A stretch of DNA of 64,000 nucleotides, taken from contig CM050657.1 of assembly GCA_027574665.1 (NCBI GenBank), forward strand, positions 26,514,700 to 26,578,699. The letters run 5' to 3'. Each line of letters opens with the position of its first letter. Positions within the stretch are counted from its first letter, which is position 1. Below, in pieces: positions 12,404 through 23,048 of this stretch. This stretch comes from Rhynochetos jubatus. Taxonomy: Eukaryota > Chordata > Aves > Eurypygiformes > Rhynochetidae. The translations under genes and the position numbers were made by a program. The notes under the pieces were generated by a model. The model searched no databases and was not told the origin of the DNA. It saw only the letters and a list, made by a program, of their open reading frames with translations.

Positions 12404-12467
12404 ATCATCCATAGTCCATCAAAAAAGTCCATCAAATTATCCAAAAGTCCATCAAAAGCATCCATAA
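12404..12467 (+). repeat. Degenerate 12-13 bp minisatellite
   Basis: About five imperfect units of the form ATCAAAARRTCC or AAAAGTCCATC follow one another (ATCCATAGTCC, ATCAAAAAAGTCC, ATCAAATTATCC, AAAAGTCC, ATCAAAAGCATCC). It lies in an ATG-initiated plus-strand frame (12335-12688, 117 codons), where the units read as recurring Ser-Pro-Ser-Lys. That frame shows no family resemblance, and I regard it as a by-product of the repeat. Confidence 0.75.
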
Positions 12468-12682
12468 TCTTTAAATATTTTCTTATTTCTTTTAATGCGT
12501 TTTTTCTGCAAACAATTGCACTGAAATCTTCTGTTAAGCCCAGCGATGCACAAAGAGGCCCTGCTGATGATATTTTCCCACCATCCCGTTGTAGGAAAGA
12601 GAGGACAGAGCAGTTCTCAGAAACCAGCAGTGACCTGTCTTGGCTGTTCAAGAGCAAGTCCACCAGAATCAGTGGTATACAT

Positions 12683-12712
12683 TTCTAATTTATATGCTGG
12701 TATAAATTAGAA
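12683..12712. repeat. Perfect hairpin, 12-bp arms, 6-base loop
   Basis: TTCTAATTTATA and TATAAATTAGAA are exact reverse complements around TGCTGG. The stem is entirely A+T apart from one pair. A cruciform or a template-switch mutation would explain it. Confidence 0.85.
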
Positions 12713-12967
12713 GAGTAAAGGTCAAAGATTATGAAAAGGTGAAAGTTATCAATTAACTCTCAGTGAGTGATTATTTGACTACAATAGTCCTTAGAGGCCA
12801 AAGGAGACAGAGCATCCCTTGTGATAAAAATCACACATTAAGGAAACTGCTGATACCAAGAGCTGAAATGAATTCACCACTACCAGGATTATCCTGTCTG
12901 CACTTCTACCAAATTAAAACTGCAGCAGTTGTGCAGTTTTGTTTATATTTTCTGAATGCTTTCTCTT

Positions 12968-12978
12968 AAAAAAAAAAA
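12968..12978 (+). repeat. Poly(A) run, 11 bases
   Basis: A simple homopolymer, with no retrotransposon body recognised upstream. Confidence 0.8.
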
Positions 12979-14080
12979 GACATTTGTCATCTAAGAAGGT
13001 GTTTGCCGCCACCTCCAGCGTGTCTGTGCCCTGCCAGACCCCAGCTCCCAGCAGCAAGGCCAGCGCAGACCCTAAAAGCAAACCAGCTTGTCACAGTTAT
13101 CACCCGGCTTTCCAGCTGCCATTCACCCTACCATAGGTAGCTGCTGTGACACGGTAGAAATCCATGTGCATCATTGCTTTGTCTAAGAAATATTAAGATT
13201 CAGAGAGCAATGTCATGCTGTTAGGAAACCCAACCTGCAACACTAGCGTTACTGTGGGAAGCCAAAGAGGAATGCTCCTAACGCAGTATGAGTGGCACAG
13301 TCGTAGAATGTCACTTATATATATAAGGATTGAAAGTAACTGATCCGAGCTGATTGTTCTCTGGAGACTGTGCAAACAACTCCACGGACCAGGCTTTCAA
13401 TACCAATGATAAAAAGTGCAAACATTTTATTCAGCAGACAAGTTTGTGAAGAGCCTGCCACATACATTCGTCAATTGTTAAAATTTCTCGCTTAACAGTG
13501 CTGCCTCTCTCAAGTTAATATTTTCCCAGAGCAGAGACTGAAAGAATTTAATGATCACAGCGTCCTTTAGATCTTCTGAGCAAACCAAAATTCCTGCCAG
13601 GTAACTGGCATCAGCCCCTGTTTACCAAATGCTCTTCAGCCTATAACCAATAAATGATTAACAAGGAACTTCTCAAGTCATTTTCCAGATGTTGTTTATT
13701 GAGACATCCTTGTGCTGCAATGACAAATGGGGCAGAAATAAGCAGCGCACAGCTTGGCAAGATCCTGCCACTCAGCAGAATATCCCCAAGGCTGAATAAT
13801 TTGGGTGAACACCACTGTACAAAGGTTAAATCTACTTTCCTTTATATAAATGGAAATGTGTCCCAGCTGGTACTCCTTAGGTTTGAAGAACCAAACACTC
13901 ATATTTTCTCAAAACAGGTAGTAACGACAAGCCTTTAACACAAGAGCAAAGGGTGACACTTCAGTAGCTCTCACACTGTTTGATGTGCCTAATGCTTTAT
14001 TCTCTTTTTGCTGCAGAGGAAATCTTACAATAGCCGCAAAGTTTGCTAGAACGAGCTGTGAAAAGTTACCCTAATGACAA
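12979..14080. other. Non-coding stretch
   Basis: No gene is recognised. It contains a 14-bp A+T palindrome (CTTATATATATAAG, 13314-13327). Open frames are short and unremarkable. Confidence 0.55.
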
Positions 14081-14180
14081 AAGTGGGAAGGAGGCTATTT
14101 TAGCCATTCTCTGCCCCTCCTTATACTCCTAAAAATAATAGCATTGCTATAATGATCATTCCAGTGCAAAGCAATTTATA
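14081..14180. promoter_or_regulatory. Possible regulatory element (MEF2-type site)
   Basis: This A+T-rich patch contains CTAAAAATAA (14129-14138), an exact match to the MEF2 consensus YTAWWWWTAR, with GGCTATTTTAGCC upstream and TAATGATCATT downstream. The density of motifs is suggestive only. Cross-species alignment would decide. Confidence 0.25.
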
Positions 14181-14457
14181 TGGGACCAAGCTGCATACAG
14201 GCTGCACCGACATGAGGGTGACTCTGTATTACCAGGAGGTTGGAGGGACCCAAGTGACAGCTAAAACCAGCAGTAGTTGGTACAGCTAAGGTGTCAAAAT
14301 TCATGGCAAGGGCTGTAGTGGATTAGCAAGTATACATGTACGGTGCATGCCTGTAATTACCCATATACACGCAGGGTGACAGAGCTCTAACCTCAGACCT
14401 ACTGTGATGAGAATTTTGAACTCTGTAAACAGCATTTTTCCCAGACTATCAAATGGG

Positions 14458-14483
14458 ATGGGATTATATATATATAATCCCAT
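14458..14483. repeat. Perfect 26-bp A+T-rich palindrome
   Basis: The sequence is its own reverse complement over 26 bases: GGGATTATA followed by TATA units and TATAATCCC, flanked by one extra pair on each side. Just downstream TAATCCCATAATA is repeated (14475-14487 and 14501-14513), so the palindrome sits in a small AT/TAA-rich duplicated patch. Confidence 0.9.
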
Positions 14484-14513
14484 AATAATAATAGTAATAA
14501 TAATCCCATAATA

Positions 14514-16573
14514 TATGCATATACACTGCATATGTATAGATAAAATAAAGGTTAGCAGACGTGGAATAATGAAACCACAATTGGAACTGATCTAGGAAAA
14601 AAAGGCACATTTTAGTGTCCAGATTTGCAGGCTGCATTAAGATAGGATGTTGAAATCTACCTGCTGGTTTTGTAAAATTTAAATCTCAGAAGCCTGAAAT
14701 CCTACAGAAATTTGCATTTTTTCCAGTACTTTAGTTGAAATCTATAATGATTCAGGCACATTTGAATAAGAGACAAAAAGAAGGATAATAGGACCTGTCT
14801 GGTTTGGGATTCAATCAAAACCTGGGACCCTCCCTTTGACTGGGATGTAATCCACTACTCTGCATCAGACGAATCACAGTAACAGTTCCTGAGATAATGG
14901 GTGTGTTTCGGCAGCCGGAAAACAGGAGGCAATAGTAACACAGCAGAGCAAAAAGGAGGCTTTTCCTTCCCCTTTCCCACAGCCTCAGTACTAATGCTTT
15001 GTGTACGACAATGAGCATCCCATTCCAACCACTACAACTGTGGTGATGCTCCAACCAACCCTGCTCTGATTTTGTCCCATTTCAAAACCCTCTGATCCCA
15101 TAATAACAAACGAGACTTGGGGATGGGAAAGGCTGGAGGGGTGGGTGAGTCAGTGGTTCCAGAACCATTGTTTGACTTCCGTTCCCTGTGGTTTCAGCCA
15201 TATACTGGCAGTTCCCCATCAGTTTCACTGGCACTCTCTAGCCCCAGAGGATTTAGGATTTAGTTCTGCTAATCTCTGGATCCCATATAACATTGGATAT
15301 TTAGACTGTGATCTCAGGCAAGGATTTGTCCCTAGAGTCGTATTAGGTTACTAAGCTGCTGGGAAACCAAATAATTAAGGATAACCATAATGAGAGGTAT
15401 TAGCTAGAGATGTTTTCCATGCCACAAAACAACTGAAAGGCACAAAATAATCTTGTTTAAAAGGAAGAAGAGTTTCCTTCAAAGTGGCACCAAGGCCACT
15501 TCTGTCTGCAGCGTCAGCTGGACTGTACGGCTCAGCCAAGAGCCCGGTTTTCAGGGTTCAGTGGGGTGGTGCTGGTATATCCTCTGCTGCCCAGATTGGA
15601 ACTGGGTAATCTTTATATTTGTGCAGTCATTCATTCCCAGCTACACCACTCTCCTGCCATAACAGTAGTGTCAGCTTGAAGTGAACTGAAGGAGGCATCA
15701 CCCTCTTCAAATCCAAGGAATTCAAACACCTGCCCAGCTCCTGCCCACCCAAGTGCACGCACCAAAAAACCCTGAACTCCAGTCCTGTCTCTGCTCTACC
15801 ACCGGCTGCGGGTTTCTTCTCATTCACACTAGCCCTAAGAGGCACTTGCAGGGATCCTGCGCTGAGAATCGGCCCTCCTTTCTCATTTCAGACCTGCACA
15901 CAGGCCCCAGGCATAGCCAAGGTCTCCCAGCACATTATTTGTCTGGTGACCTCCAGATGCTGGAGTCTGATAAGTGATGATTTCCCTACAAAGCGGTTAA
16001 TTGATAAATCAGTTCAGCTTCTTTCCGAATAGGGTACTGACACAACAGTTCACTGCAGAAGGGGCCTGAAAGAACTGTGCGATAATATATTGATTATAAA
16101 CAACCCAAGAGCCATTGTCAAAAGCAGCAGGTATTGTTCTTTCCAAAAATCAAATCCATACTTTAACGATCTGTTTTCCCTCATTAAACACTTGAAAGGC
16201 TTTCTTAGTAGCACTTTTTACTACACGGATGTCCTATTTCATTTTGACACATACAACGTGTTCCTGTCATTCCCTTCACTGCATAGTACCTTGTTTTGTT
16301 TACTCTAAGAGGGAGATGTTATTTTATGTCATATCTTCTCCTTTGTAGTGCTCATTTACAAACAGAAAAATCCATGTACATCTTTGTCTCATCTGTCTTT
16401 AGCAACAAAACGAACTGAAAAAAAAAAACCCTCTGTGGAGCAAAAGGAAAGTCACACCAGAAAGAAACTGGGGAAAACAGCAGAATTTGGTTGAAAAAAT
16501 ATTTGGAATATTCTGATTTTTGTTTTGAGGTTCGAATGACTCACATCTTTGATGGAAAGGTAAGGACCGCAAA
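14514..16573. other. Non-coding stretch
   Basis: No gene is recognised. It contains an octamer ATTTGCAT (14710-14717) and a RUNX-type word near 15186. A G+C-richer interval at 15,480-15,960 has short open frames on both strands with no recognisable domain. Confidence 0.55.
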
Positions 16574-16590
16574 CAAGCAAGCAAGCAAGC
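16574..16590 (+). repeat. (CAAG)4 microsatellite
   Basis: Four exact CAAG units plus one C. Confidence 0.9.
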
Positions 16591-16817
16591 AGATGTGATC
16601 CAAGCAGCTCCCTTTACATTGATGTGTTCTTTTAAGCTTATTTTCAGCAATATCATTCAAAAATGACACTTTGGAAATGGTGACAAAGCAGGTTTCATTT
16701 CTTGCTTCAGCTAGGACTAGTCACTTCACCTCCGAAGCGCTTCATGACCCTTTGAGGACACTTCAATTTTACTTACAAACTCTCTGAATCTTCAATGACA
16801 AGTTATTTTCCCTGTAG

Positions 16818-16861
16818 AAACAGATCAGTGGGAATAAGGTTCTGGGTTCTGCCTGGGAAAG
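16818..16861 (+). other. Exon-like segment with strong splice signals
   Basis: The acceptor reads TTATTTTCCCTGTAG| and the donor AAAG|GTAAGT, both very close to consensus. The 44-nt segment between is open in two of three frames. No protein family is recognised in either reading, and nothing nearby links it to a transcript. Pseudo-exons of this quality are common in vertebrate introns, so this is a candidate, not a gene call. Confidence 0.2.
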
Positions 16862-17139
16862 GTAAGTGGGTTTGGCAATAAAGCATTAACTCCAGTGCCA
16901 GACAGGACACCTCTCTCTGCCTACAACTGTTTAGAGTTGCAATTCAGGAATCACCATAAGCAAAGAATCCTTTCTCCCTGGGAGAAGCTCGAGTCATGCT
17001 GGGCTGCAGAAGACAGAGCTGGATGCATCCCGGCACTCTGGACCACTTGTCGTTTCCACAAGAACGATGGCTGACTTGGTAAACAGCTGTATTGCTAATA
17101 GCTTAGACAGCCATAGCAGCCAACACTGACAAGAGAAGC
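16862..17139. other. Non-coding stretch
   Basis: Nothing recognised beyond the splice-like segment that precedes it. Confidence 0.55.
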
Positions 17140-17235
17140 TGGTTGATACAGCTGCAGGATGTTTAATATAAACTCGAGCTGCTGCTACCTAATTACCGTC
17201 GTGTATTTCTTGTTTAGCGCTCTTAGGATCAAGGG
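17140..17235. promoter_or_regulatory. Possible conserved regulatory element
   Basis: CAGCTG E-box, TTTAATATAAAC, CTCGAG, CTACCTAATTACCG (homeodomain core) and a run through TTGTTTAGCGC lie within about 95 bp. This texture resembles conserved developmental enhancers. The call is inference from motif density only. Confidence 0.25.
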
Positions 17236-19655
17236 CTATTCCCCAGAGCTCCTGCTGAGATGCAGCCTCCCAAGCGTTTTTGAAGTATGCACATGTTGAA
17301 ACTTGGTACCCACAACCTTATGGATGAAATGGGCTGAAAAAGTACTTTGTCAGCATAGACATTATTGACCCCTACAACAAATCATGCTATTTTTGGTGAA
17401 ACAAACAAAACCATGCTACTTGGGAAATGTATATAGCGCAGGTGATAGAGTTAACGGTAGAGTTACATCAGTATAACCAAGATCATGGTCTTGTCCGTTC
17501 TAATTAATTATTTCCAGTCAGATCGGTTTGTGTGCATGAATACATTACTGAACACATTTGCTGTTTGCTCTGACTTTAGGTGCAGTGCGCACAGTCGGAT
17601 CTGGCAGAGACTCACATCTACCTGTTCATCACAGAGGCACATGGAAACAGTCTTTGTTTATGGATTCAAAGGCTTTTCCTCCCCATACATGAAGCACAAA
17701 GACTTTGAATTATTTTCAACCACTCCCACAGCTGTTTCAGAAGGGAATTAGGTAATGTTTGTAGGGATCTTTGAAAACAAAGCCCTGCATAGCAGCTAAG
17801 TGCTATCTTTATTAGTTTCACAGGCAGGTCTGCAGTAGAAAAGCCCTAATAATTTTATTGTGCATTCCCACACGTTAACTCTTCGCTCCCATTTTTTCCT
17901 CACGGTAACATAGCTGTTCACGCTGCCCTTGTATTCACTGACTTTCCTCAAATAGCTGAACAAACAAAGTGGCAGTGTTTGCCACAGCCCCGAACCCCTC
18001 GGGTTTACAGCCTACAAGTGGGCTGGCAGCGCTGCCTTGAAATGATTCGCTTTCCACAAGCACCCCAGAGAACAGATTAAGTGGGAAGAAAGGAAAACTG
18101 AAAACCAACATCCGTTGGTGTTTTTTTCATTTCAAAAGTGTTTGAGAGAGTGAGTGGAAGGAAGGAGTCTAAAGCTCCCAAACTACACTTTAAAGTATTT
18201 TACTTAAGTGTCAAGGACCAAAGCCCAAATGTCAGCTCTTCGGGGCTTTTTTCATGAATCACTGCAAATAGAGCCCGAGACAAGAAGGGGAAGACAGTAA
18301 AGAGATGTTAGGAAAACTCTCACAAGGTTTGCACTGCTTTTCTCCCTTTTCATGAGTTATAGACATTCCAGAGCACGCTTCTAAAATAGTTCTGATTTGG
18401 TGCACTATTTGCAATACTGTTGTGCTTATTATTATAATTAACCAGTGTTTTCTTCTCTTGGAATTTGCCTCAACTCTCCATCTTTAGGAGTTAACTACAT
18501 GGATATTTCCTGATAGCTTGTAGCTAACAGCTGGAAAGTGCTCTACCTGATGAGCTTCCCAAGGCCTCCTCATGTTAAATAACTACTATTGGCTTCATTT
18601 TACCCTCATACACACCAAAAACTGGAAACACTCAACCCTGCTGCTCTGCCACTCTGATGTTAAGCAGTACTTCACCCAGGAAATAGATCTATTAAAATCA
18701 GCATAAAAATGAAGTACATCAGCACCACTGCTGGGATTTAGCTTTTTAGGTCACAGAAGGCAGAAAACTATGCCAGGAATGAGGCCCTGCTAACAATGGA
18801 GAATTCAAATCTCTTCTTCCCAGGGAGAACGGACAGTTCTCCGGGTCTTCCAAAGGCTCCTGCAGCCTAAAATACCCAGGGCAGAGACCCAGCTCTGTTC
18901 CGGTGACATGGAGTCATCAGTTCAGATGGGAGCATGGTTCAGTGTTGCCAGCTCCTGCTCCCATCACTTGGTGGGGACACAGTTACTCAAACTGACCTTA
19001 CTAGCGCAGAAGCAGGAGTTGGTTACCCTCCAGAGCCCGTCCTTAAACACTTCCAGAAGGTAAGGCTGGCTTCAGTGCTTGTCCACATGCCATAAAATGT
19101 GTAAAACGGTATTTTAAAGGTTTAACTCGGATCATGTTACAATTTAGAGAGGAACCTGAAAGAGGAAGGTAACACCACACTTCAGAAATGAAGATTTCAA
19201 CATCAAATTGTAAAGTTGGCATAAAAAGACAAAAGAAAAAAAATTCTCATCAAAACATGATGAATTACCAAAAAAGCTAATCAAATTCCTGGCAGTGGGC
19301 TAGAGTTGGCTTGTAACAAACTACAAAGCCTTCTTCTATTCAGTTAAAAAAGAAAATCTCTGTTACTATTTCACTTTGTATCTGCCTTATTTTGGCACGT
19401 GTTGCTGGAAACTCAAACGGAACTCTGTAACCTAGATAGTAAATAATCTCCAGGCTTTTCCTCAGGTCATGCAAATAATCTGTGTGCAACTAAAGTCAAA
19501 GGTACTTCTGTGAGAAGAGCACTTGATAAAATTCATTCAAACTGCACTTCCAGTTTCACATTCCTTTAAATTCTTCAAATCCAGTATTCTTTCAGTAATG
19601 CCAGTTAGAGCTTCACTGCTCCAGGAGATGTAAAGCCAGCATTGTCGGCATTTAG
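17236..19655. other. Non-coding stretch
   Basis: No gene is recognised. It includes an exact octamer ATGCAAAT (19469-19476). A 50-nt plus-strand piece ends at AAG|GTAAGG near 19,060, but its acceptor (TAGCGCAG) is poor. The remainder is A+T-leaning, with ordinary short frames. Confidence 0.55.
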
Positions 19656-19750
19656 AGAGAAAGGGGAATTCTTTTTTAATATTCATTACTGGACAATTAT
19701 CAGTCACATCATGTGCTCATTTGAATAAATCCATCTGGACACTATCTATA
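19656..19750. promoter_or_regulatory. Possible conserved regulatory element
   Basis: TTTTTTAATATTCATTA, GGACAATTATCAGTCAC and CTCATTTGAATAAATCC lie close together. The patch is A+T-rich with several homeodomain or SOX-like cores and no simple-repeat character. Low confidence. Confidence 0.2.
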
Positions 19751-22182
19751 GCCACAAACACAACACTGAGTGCCATTGTAATACGTACCCTCCTCTTCTA
19801 CACATCCTCCTTATGGCTTCCTGAGGGAGACAGCTAGAACTTTGCTGTCGCATCACCTGCAGCTGTTCAAGTGTCAGACTGTGAGTTCACATTTGCTGAG
19901 TTTCCTTCAAGCTTTTCTAGCTTGCTCACCAATATTATCAACTACAGAGCGTAGGCGCCCAGTCCAGGACTGCGTCTCTCCTTAAAGACCTCTAACACTG
20001 CATCCGAGAAATGCCTCACCATAGCCTCTGGGACAGGACATGACTCTGTGCTGTGACTGCAGAGCAGAGGAAATATCCAGGATCCTGCTAGGGCATTTCG
20101 ATGCTACCCAGGTAGGCCAACCCCGGTGGGACTTTTGATACTGACAAATCAGTAGAGTTGTAGTTCTTTTGATACAACAGCTTGTAAATAAACTCCAAAG
20201 TATATTCTCATAATCACAAACTAACCTCAACCTGCTAATCCCTGCCTGTGCCGAGAAAACTACATCGCTGTTACCCTCAAAGATGGCAAGTTTTGTACAG
20301 TGAACACACACCCCGGCCTCCAGTAGCAGCTGTGAGGCATGTCAGAGGCTCCCTTCAGCTTCAAACCAACCTATTTGGGTCATCCATGGGACAACCTCTG
20401 CCAGTGTGGAAGCAGAAGAGAGGGAGCCAGGAGTCCCACGGAGGCAGAGGCTCTGCACGCACGTTAGCGTATGCAGTACAGAGCTTTGGAAGAGAAGCGA
20501 AAAAGGGAGCAGGGCTACAGCTCTGAAGTGCTTCAGCAATCCAGTGAAGCTGGTCAATCAAAGACAGCAGAAAATGGTACTCGCTGATGCCTGGCATGAT
20601 CTTCTCCACAGCGAGAAGCCTAAGGAGCGGCTGCGCCACTCAGGACACCATTCTTCCTCTATCTTTTGAGCATAATTTAGCTGCGAACGGCTGCAGCAGA
20701 ATCTGTGGCTGAATTCCTGGCTCTCAGTGGGAGCTGCACCAGCACAGACACAGAGCTTTCATTCCCTCGGACTTTTCCAGACTATCTCATCCCAGCAAAA
20801 TTAAATCGCACAGAAAACAAAAGCTAGTAAAAACATTAAACACAGTAATTAGTCAATAGAACCCAGGGTAGGAAACCATTTATTATGAGAATTAAGTGAA
20901 TGATTCACAATGAATAATTTATCTAGCAAATTCAGTTTTGGTTGCGGTTTTGGGCTTTTTTTCTCCTGCTGGGAGAGAATTCAGCTAACCGCTTTGCAAG
21001 CTGCCTTAACTCTGGGGTTCAGCCCCCAGCAGTCAGCTGTTTAAACCGGTTGCGCCTGAGCAAGAGGTCTAGTTTATAGGACGGGGGAGATGAAACTGAA
21101 ATAAAGGTTCTTATGCACCTTCATTTAACCACTTACGTTTCTTTTGTAACGCTTGCTTAGCACAGGTGTTATTGTCTCGTGGCCACATGGAGCACGCCAT
21201 GCCAGCACTCCTCCCTTCCCCTTCTTTCATTCAGAAAACGACTGCGAAGCTCAGCAACCTTCATGCCAGATGAAGGGCTGGAACCAAAGAAGAGTCATTA
21301 TGATCTGCAATATTGAACACAAATAACTCCCACATAATAACACTATAGATTCCAACCCTTCCTTCATATTTCACTGCTCAAACGACAAATAAATGAACCT
21401 ATCAGAGTTCCTAGGATGGATCATAAAGTGGAAATATTGCAGATAGAATAAATAAAACATTTTTATTGTAGTTAACAGGACCAGAGAGGCTAGAGTTACA
21501 TTTTAATAAACGTCTCTATTATTTGAATTGGGATTGGACTCGCTAGGAGTGGTCCCGCCTTCCTTTTCTGCAGATAGAGGAATAGATCTCACATTCCCCA
21601 TGTGAGGAGGCTGCAGCACCTTTGCGTACGCTCAGCTTAAAGAGGGCCAAAGACACACCAAAGGCTTCTGCAGCGTAGGGCAGGGCTTCCCAGCTGCAGG
21701 ACCTGAACTACAACCCTTACGCACAGCACTCCATCGGGGTTGGCACCCCAGCAGAGCCAGAAGCGTGAGCTCCACAACTAAAGGTGAGAATCGTCACCTC
21801 CTCCTGCCGGTAGGACCTCACCTTTGCTGCTGACAGCAGCAGATGATGGTACAAAAGTTGTGTGAGCAAAGGGGGGAAACTACACCACATCTGACCGGCC
21901 GCACGGCGCCCACAGAACTGAGCCAACTCAACACATGATTGTCCTAGGAGTTGAGGATACAGAGAAAGGCAGAAAAGGATGAAGATTCCTCCAGCAAACA
22001 CATTTTTCCCTTTGCAGGTACTGACAACTCCCTTGTAATTATACACACACAAAAAATCCCTTACATGCCCAGATTTTGTAATAATCACTGCTGCTCTTTA
22101 GTAAGCACTCCCTTTTGACTGGCATGTCTAAAAGGCACATCAGCTTTCATATATGCTAAGCAGTCCTTATCCTGATTAGTAC
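19751..22182. other. Non-coding stretch
   Basis: No gene is recognised. Overlapping open frames on both strands at 19,980-20,670 are typical of a G+C-richer patch. The word GGGACAACCTCTGCCAGTG near 20,389 resembles a CR1 internal phrase by itself, but its flanks do not. A+T-rich DNA at 20,870-20,960 carries several TAAT cores. Confidence 0.5.
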
Positions 22183-22193
22183 TTTTTTTTTTT
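22183..22193 (+). repeat. Poly(T) run, 11 bases
   Basis: A simple homopolymer run. Confidence 0.8.
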
Positions 22194-22797
22194 CCTATTC
22201 ATAGATCAGATAACATTGAAAATACCTGCAGACAAACTGAAAAGGCATTTGAAGGTTCAGTCCTACTTGTCCTCCTCCAGAAGTGACAAACTGCAACATA
22301 GCATTTCATTAGGATGGGATGCCCAGAACGTGTCTTCCTCTATCAACAAAACGTTTCTGAAGTAGTAGAAATGTACAGCTTTTCTATATTCCCACCTCAT
22401 CTCTGCAGAAATATACTTCGGGTCAAAGCGTGCCCGGCCTGGAGTGCGCGACCCGCGGTGTGTAATTTGCCACGGTGTCTTCATGTCAACGCTTCAGTGC
22501 CACAGGGCACAAATGTATGGTTTGGCCAGACAAACTCAGCAACATAAATTATTCCAGAGCAACGCTTACAGAGGTAAACACAGAGCAGCAAACACCGGAG
22601 GCTCCCCCAGCAGAAGGTCAGGCTAGAGTGTCCTCTGCACGCACGGGGCTCGGTGAGCTTTCAACAACAGAGATACATGATTTTGCAGCTACAGTCCCAG
22701 CTGTGTCTGGCTTCTCCGCAAAGCTGGTTTTCTTTCAAACTAAGGGACCTCTTTTTGATTACAAGGAAAGACCTGGTTAAAATGCAACAAAACTCAC
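22194..22797. other. Non-coding stretch with small CpG cluster
   Basis: No gene is recognised. A compact CpG cluster lies at about 22,427-22,475 (GCGTGCCCGGCC, GTGCGCGACCCGCGG). It is too short for an island, but it stands out from its surroundings. Confidence 0.5.
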
Positions 22798-22828
22798 CTG
22801 CACACAAGTCCGGCAGTCTGGGTCAGAG
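22798..22828 (-). other. 31-nt exon-like segment, minus strand
   Basis: On the minus strand the acceptor TTCTTTCCCACAG| and the donor CAG|GTGAGTTTTG (a full consensus match) enclose 31 nt, open in two frames. Microexons of this size exist in vertebrates, mainly in neural genes. No product can be recognised, and chance is the default explanation. Confidence 0.15.
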
Positions 22829-22916
22829 CTGTGGGAAAGAATGTAATTTTCTCCTTAGAACTGAAGTTTGAGCAAAAACGTTACTTTTGATTTGGGGACT
22901 CAGAGCATCTTTTACC

Positions 22917-23048
22917 AAGGCCAGGCTGGATGAGGCTTGGAGCAACCTGATCTAATGGAGGGTGTCCCTGCCCATGGCAAGGAGATGGAACTGGTGGTCT
23001 TTAAGGTCCCTTCCAACACAAACCAGCCTGTGATTCTATGATTCTGTG
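22917..23048 (+). mobile_element. CR1 LINE 3' end fragment (5'-truncated, ~130 bp)
   Basis: This is the best-preserved repeat in the window. In order it has CCAGGCTGGATGAGGCTTGG, AGCAACCTGATCTAATGGAG, GGTGTCCCTGCCCATGGCAA, GGAACTGGTGGTCTTTAAGG, TCCCTTCCAACACAAACC, and two terminal repeats ATTCTATG ATTCTGTG. This is the classical 3' end of avian CR1 elements. It is truncated at the 5' side, non-coding, and in the same orientation as the other two copies. Confidence 0.95.

Noticed and set aside
12335-12688. 117-codon ATG frame over the minisatellite
   Set aside because: Its composition is dictated by the ATCAAAARRTCC repeat, and no similarity to any family is seen.
16528-16545. tRNA B-box-like GGTTCGAATGA
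   Set aside because: The end of the box is wrong, there is no A box at a suitable distance upstream, and no cloverleaf can be drawn.
20387-20408. CR1-like phrase GGGACAACCTCTGCCAGTG
   Set aside because: Neither flank continues the CR1 sequence in either orientation.
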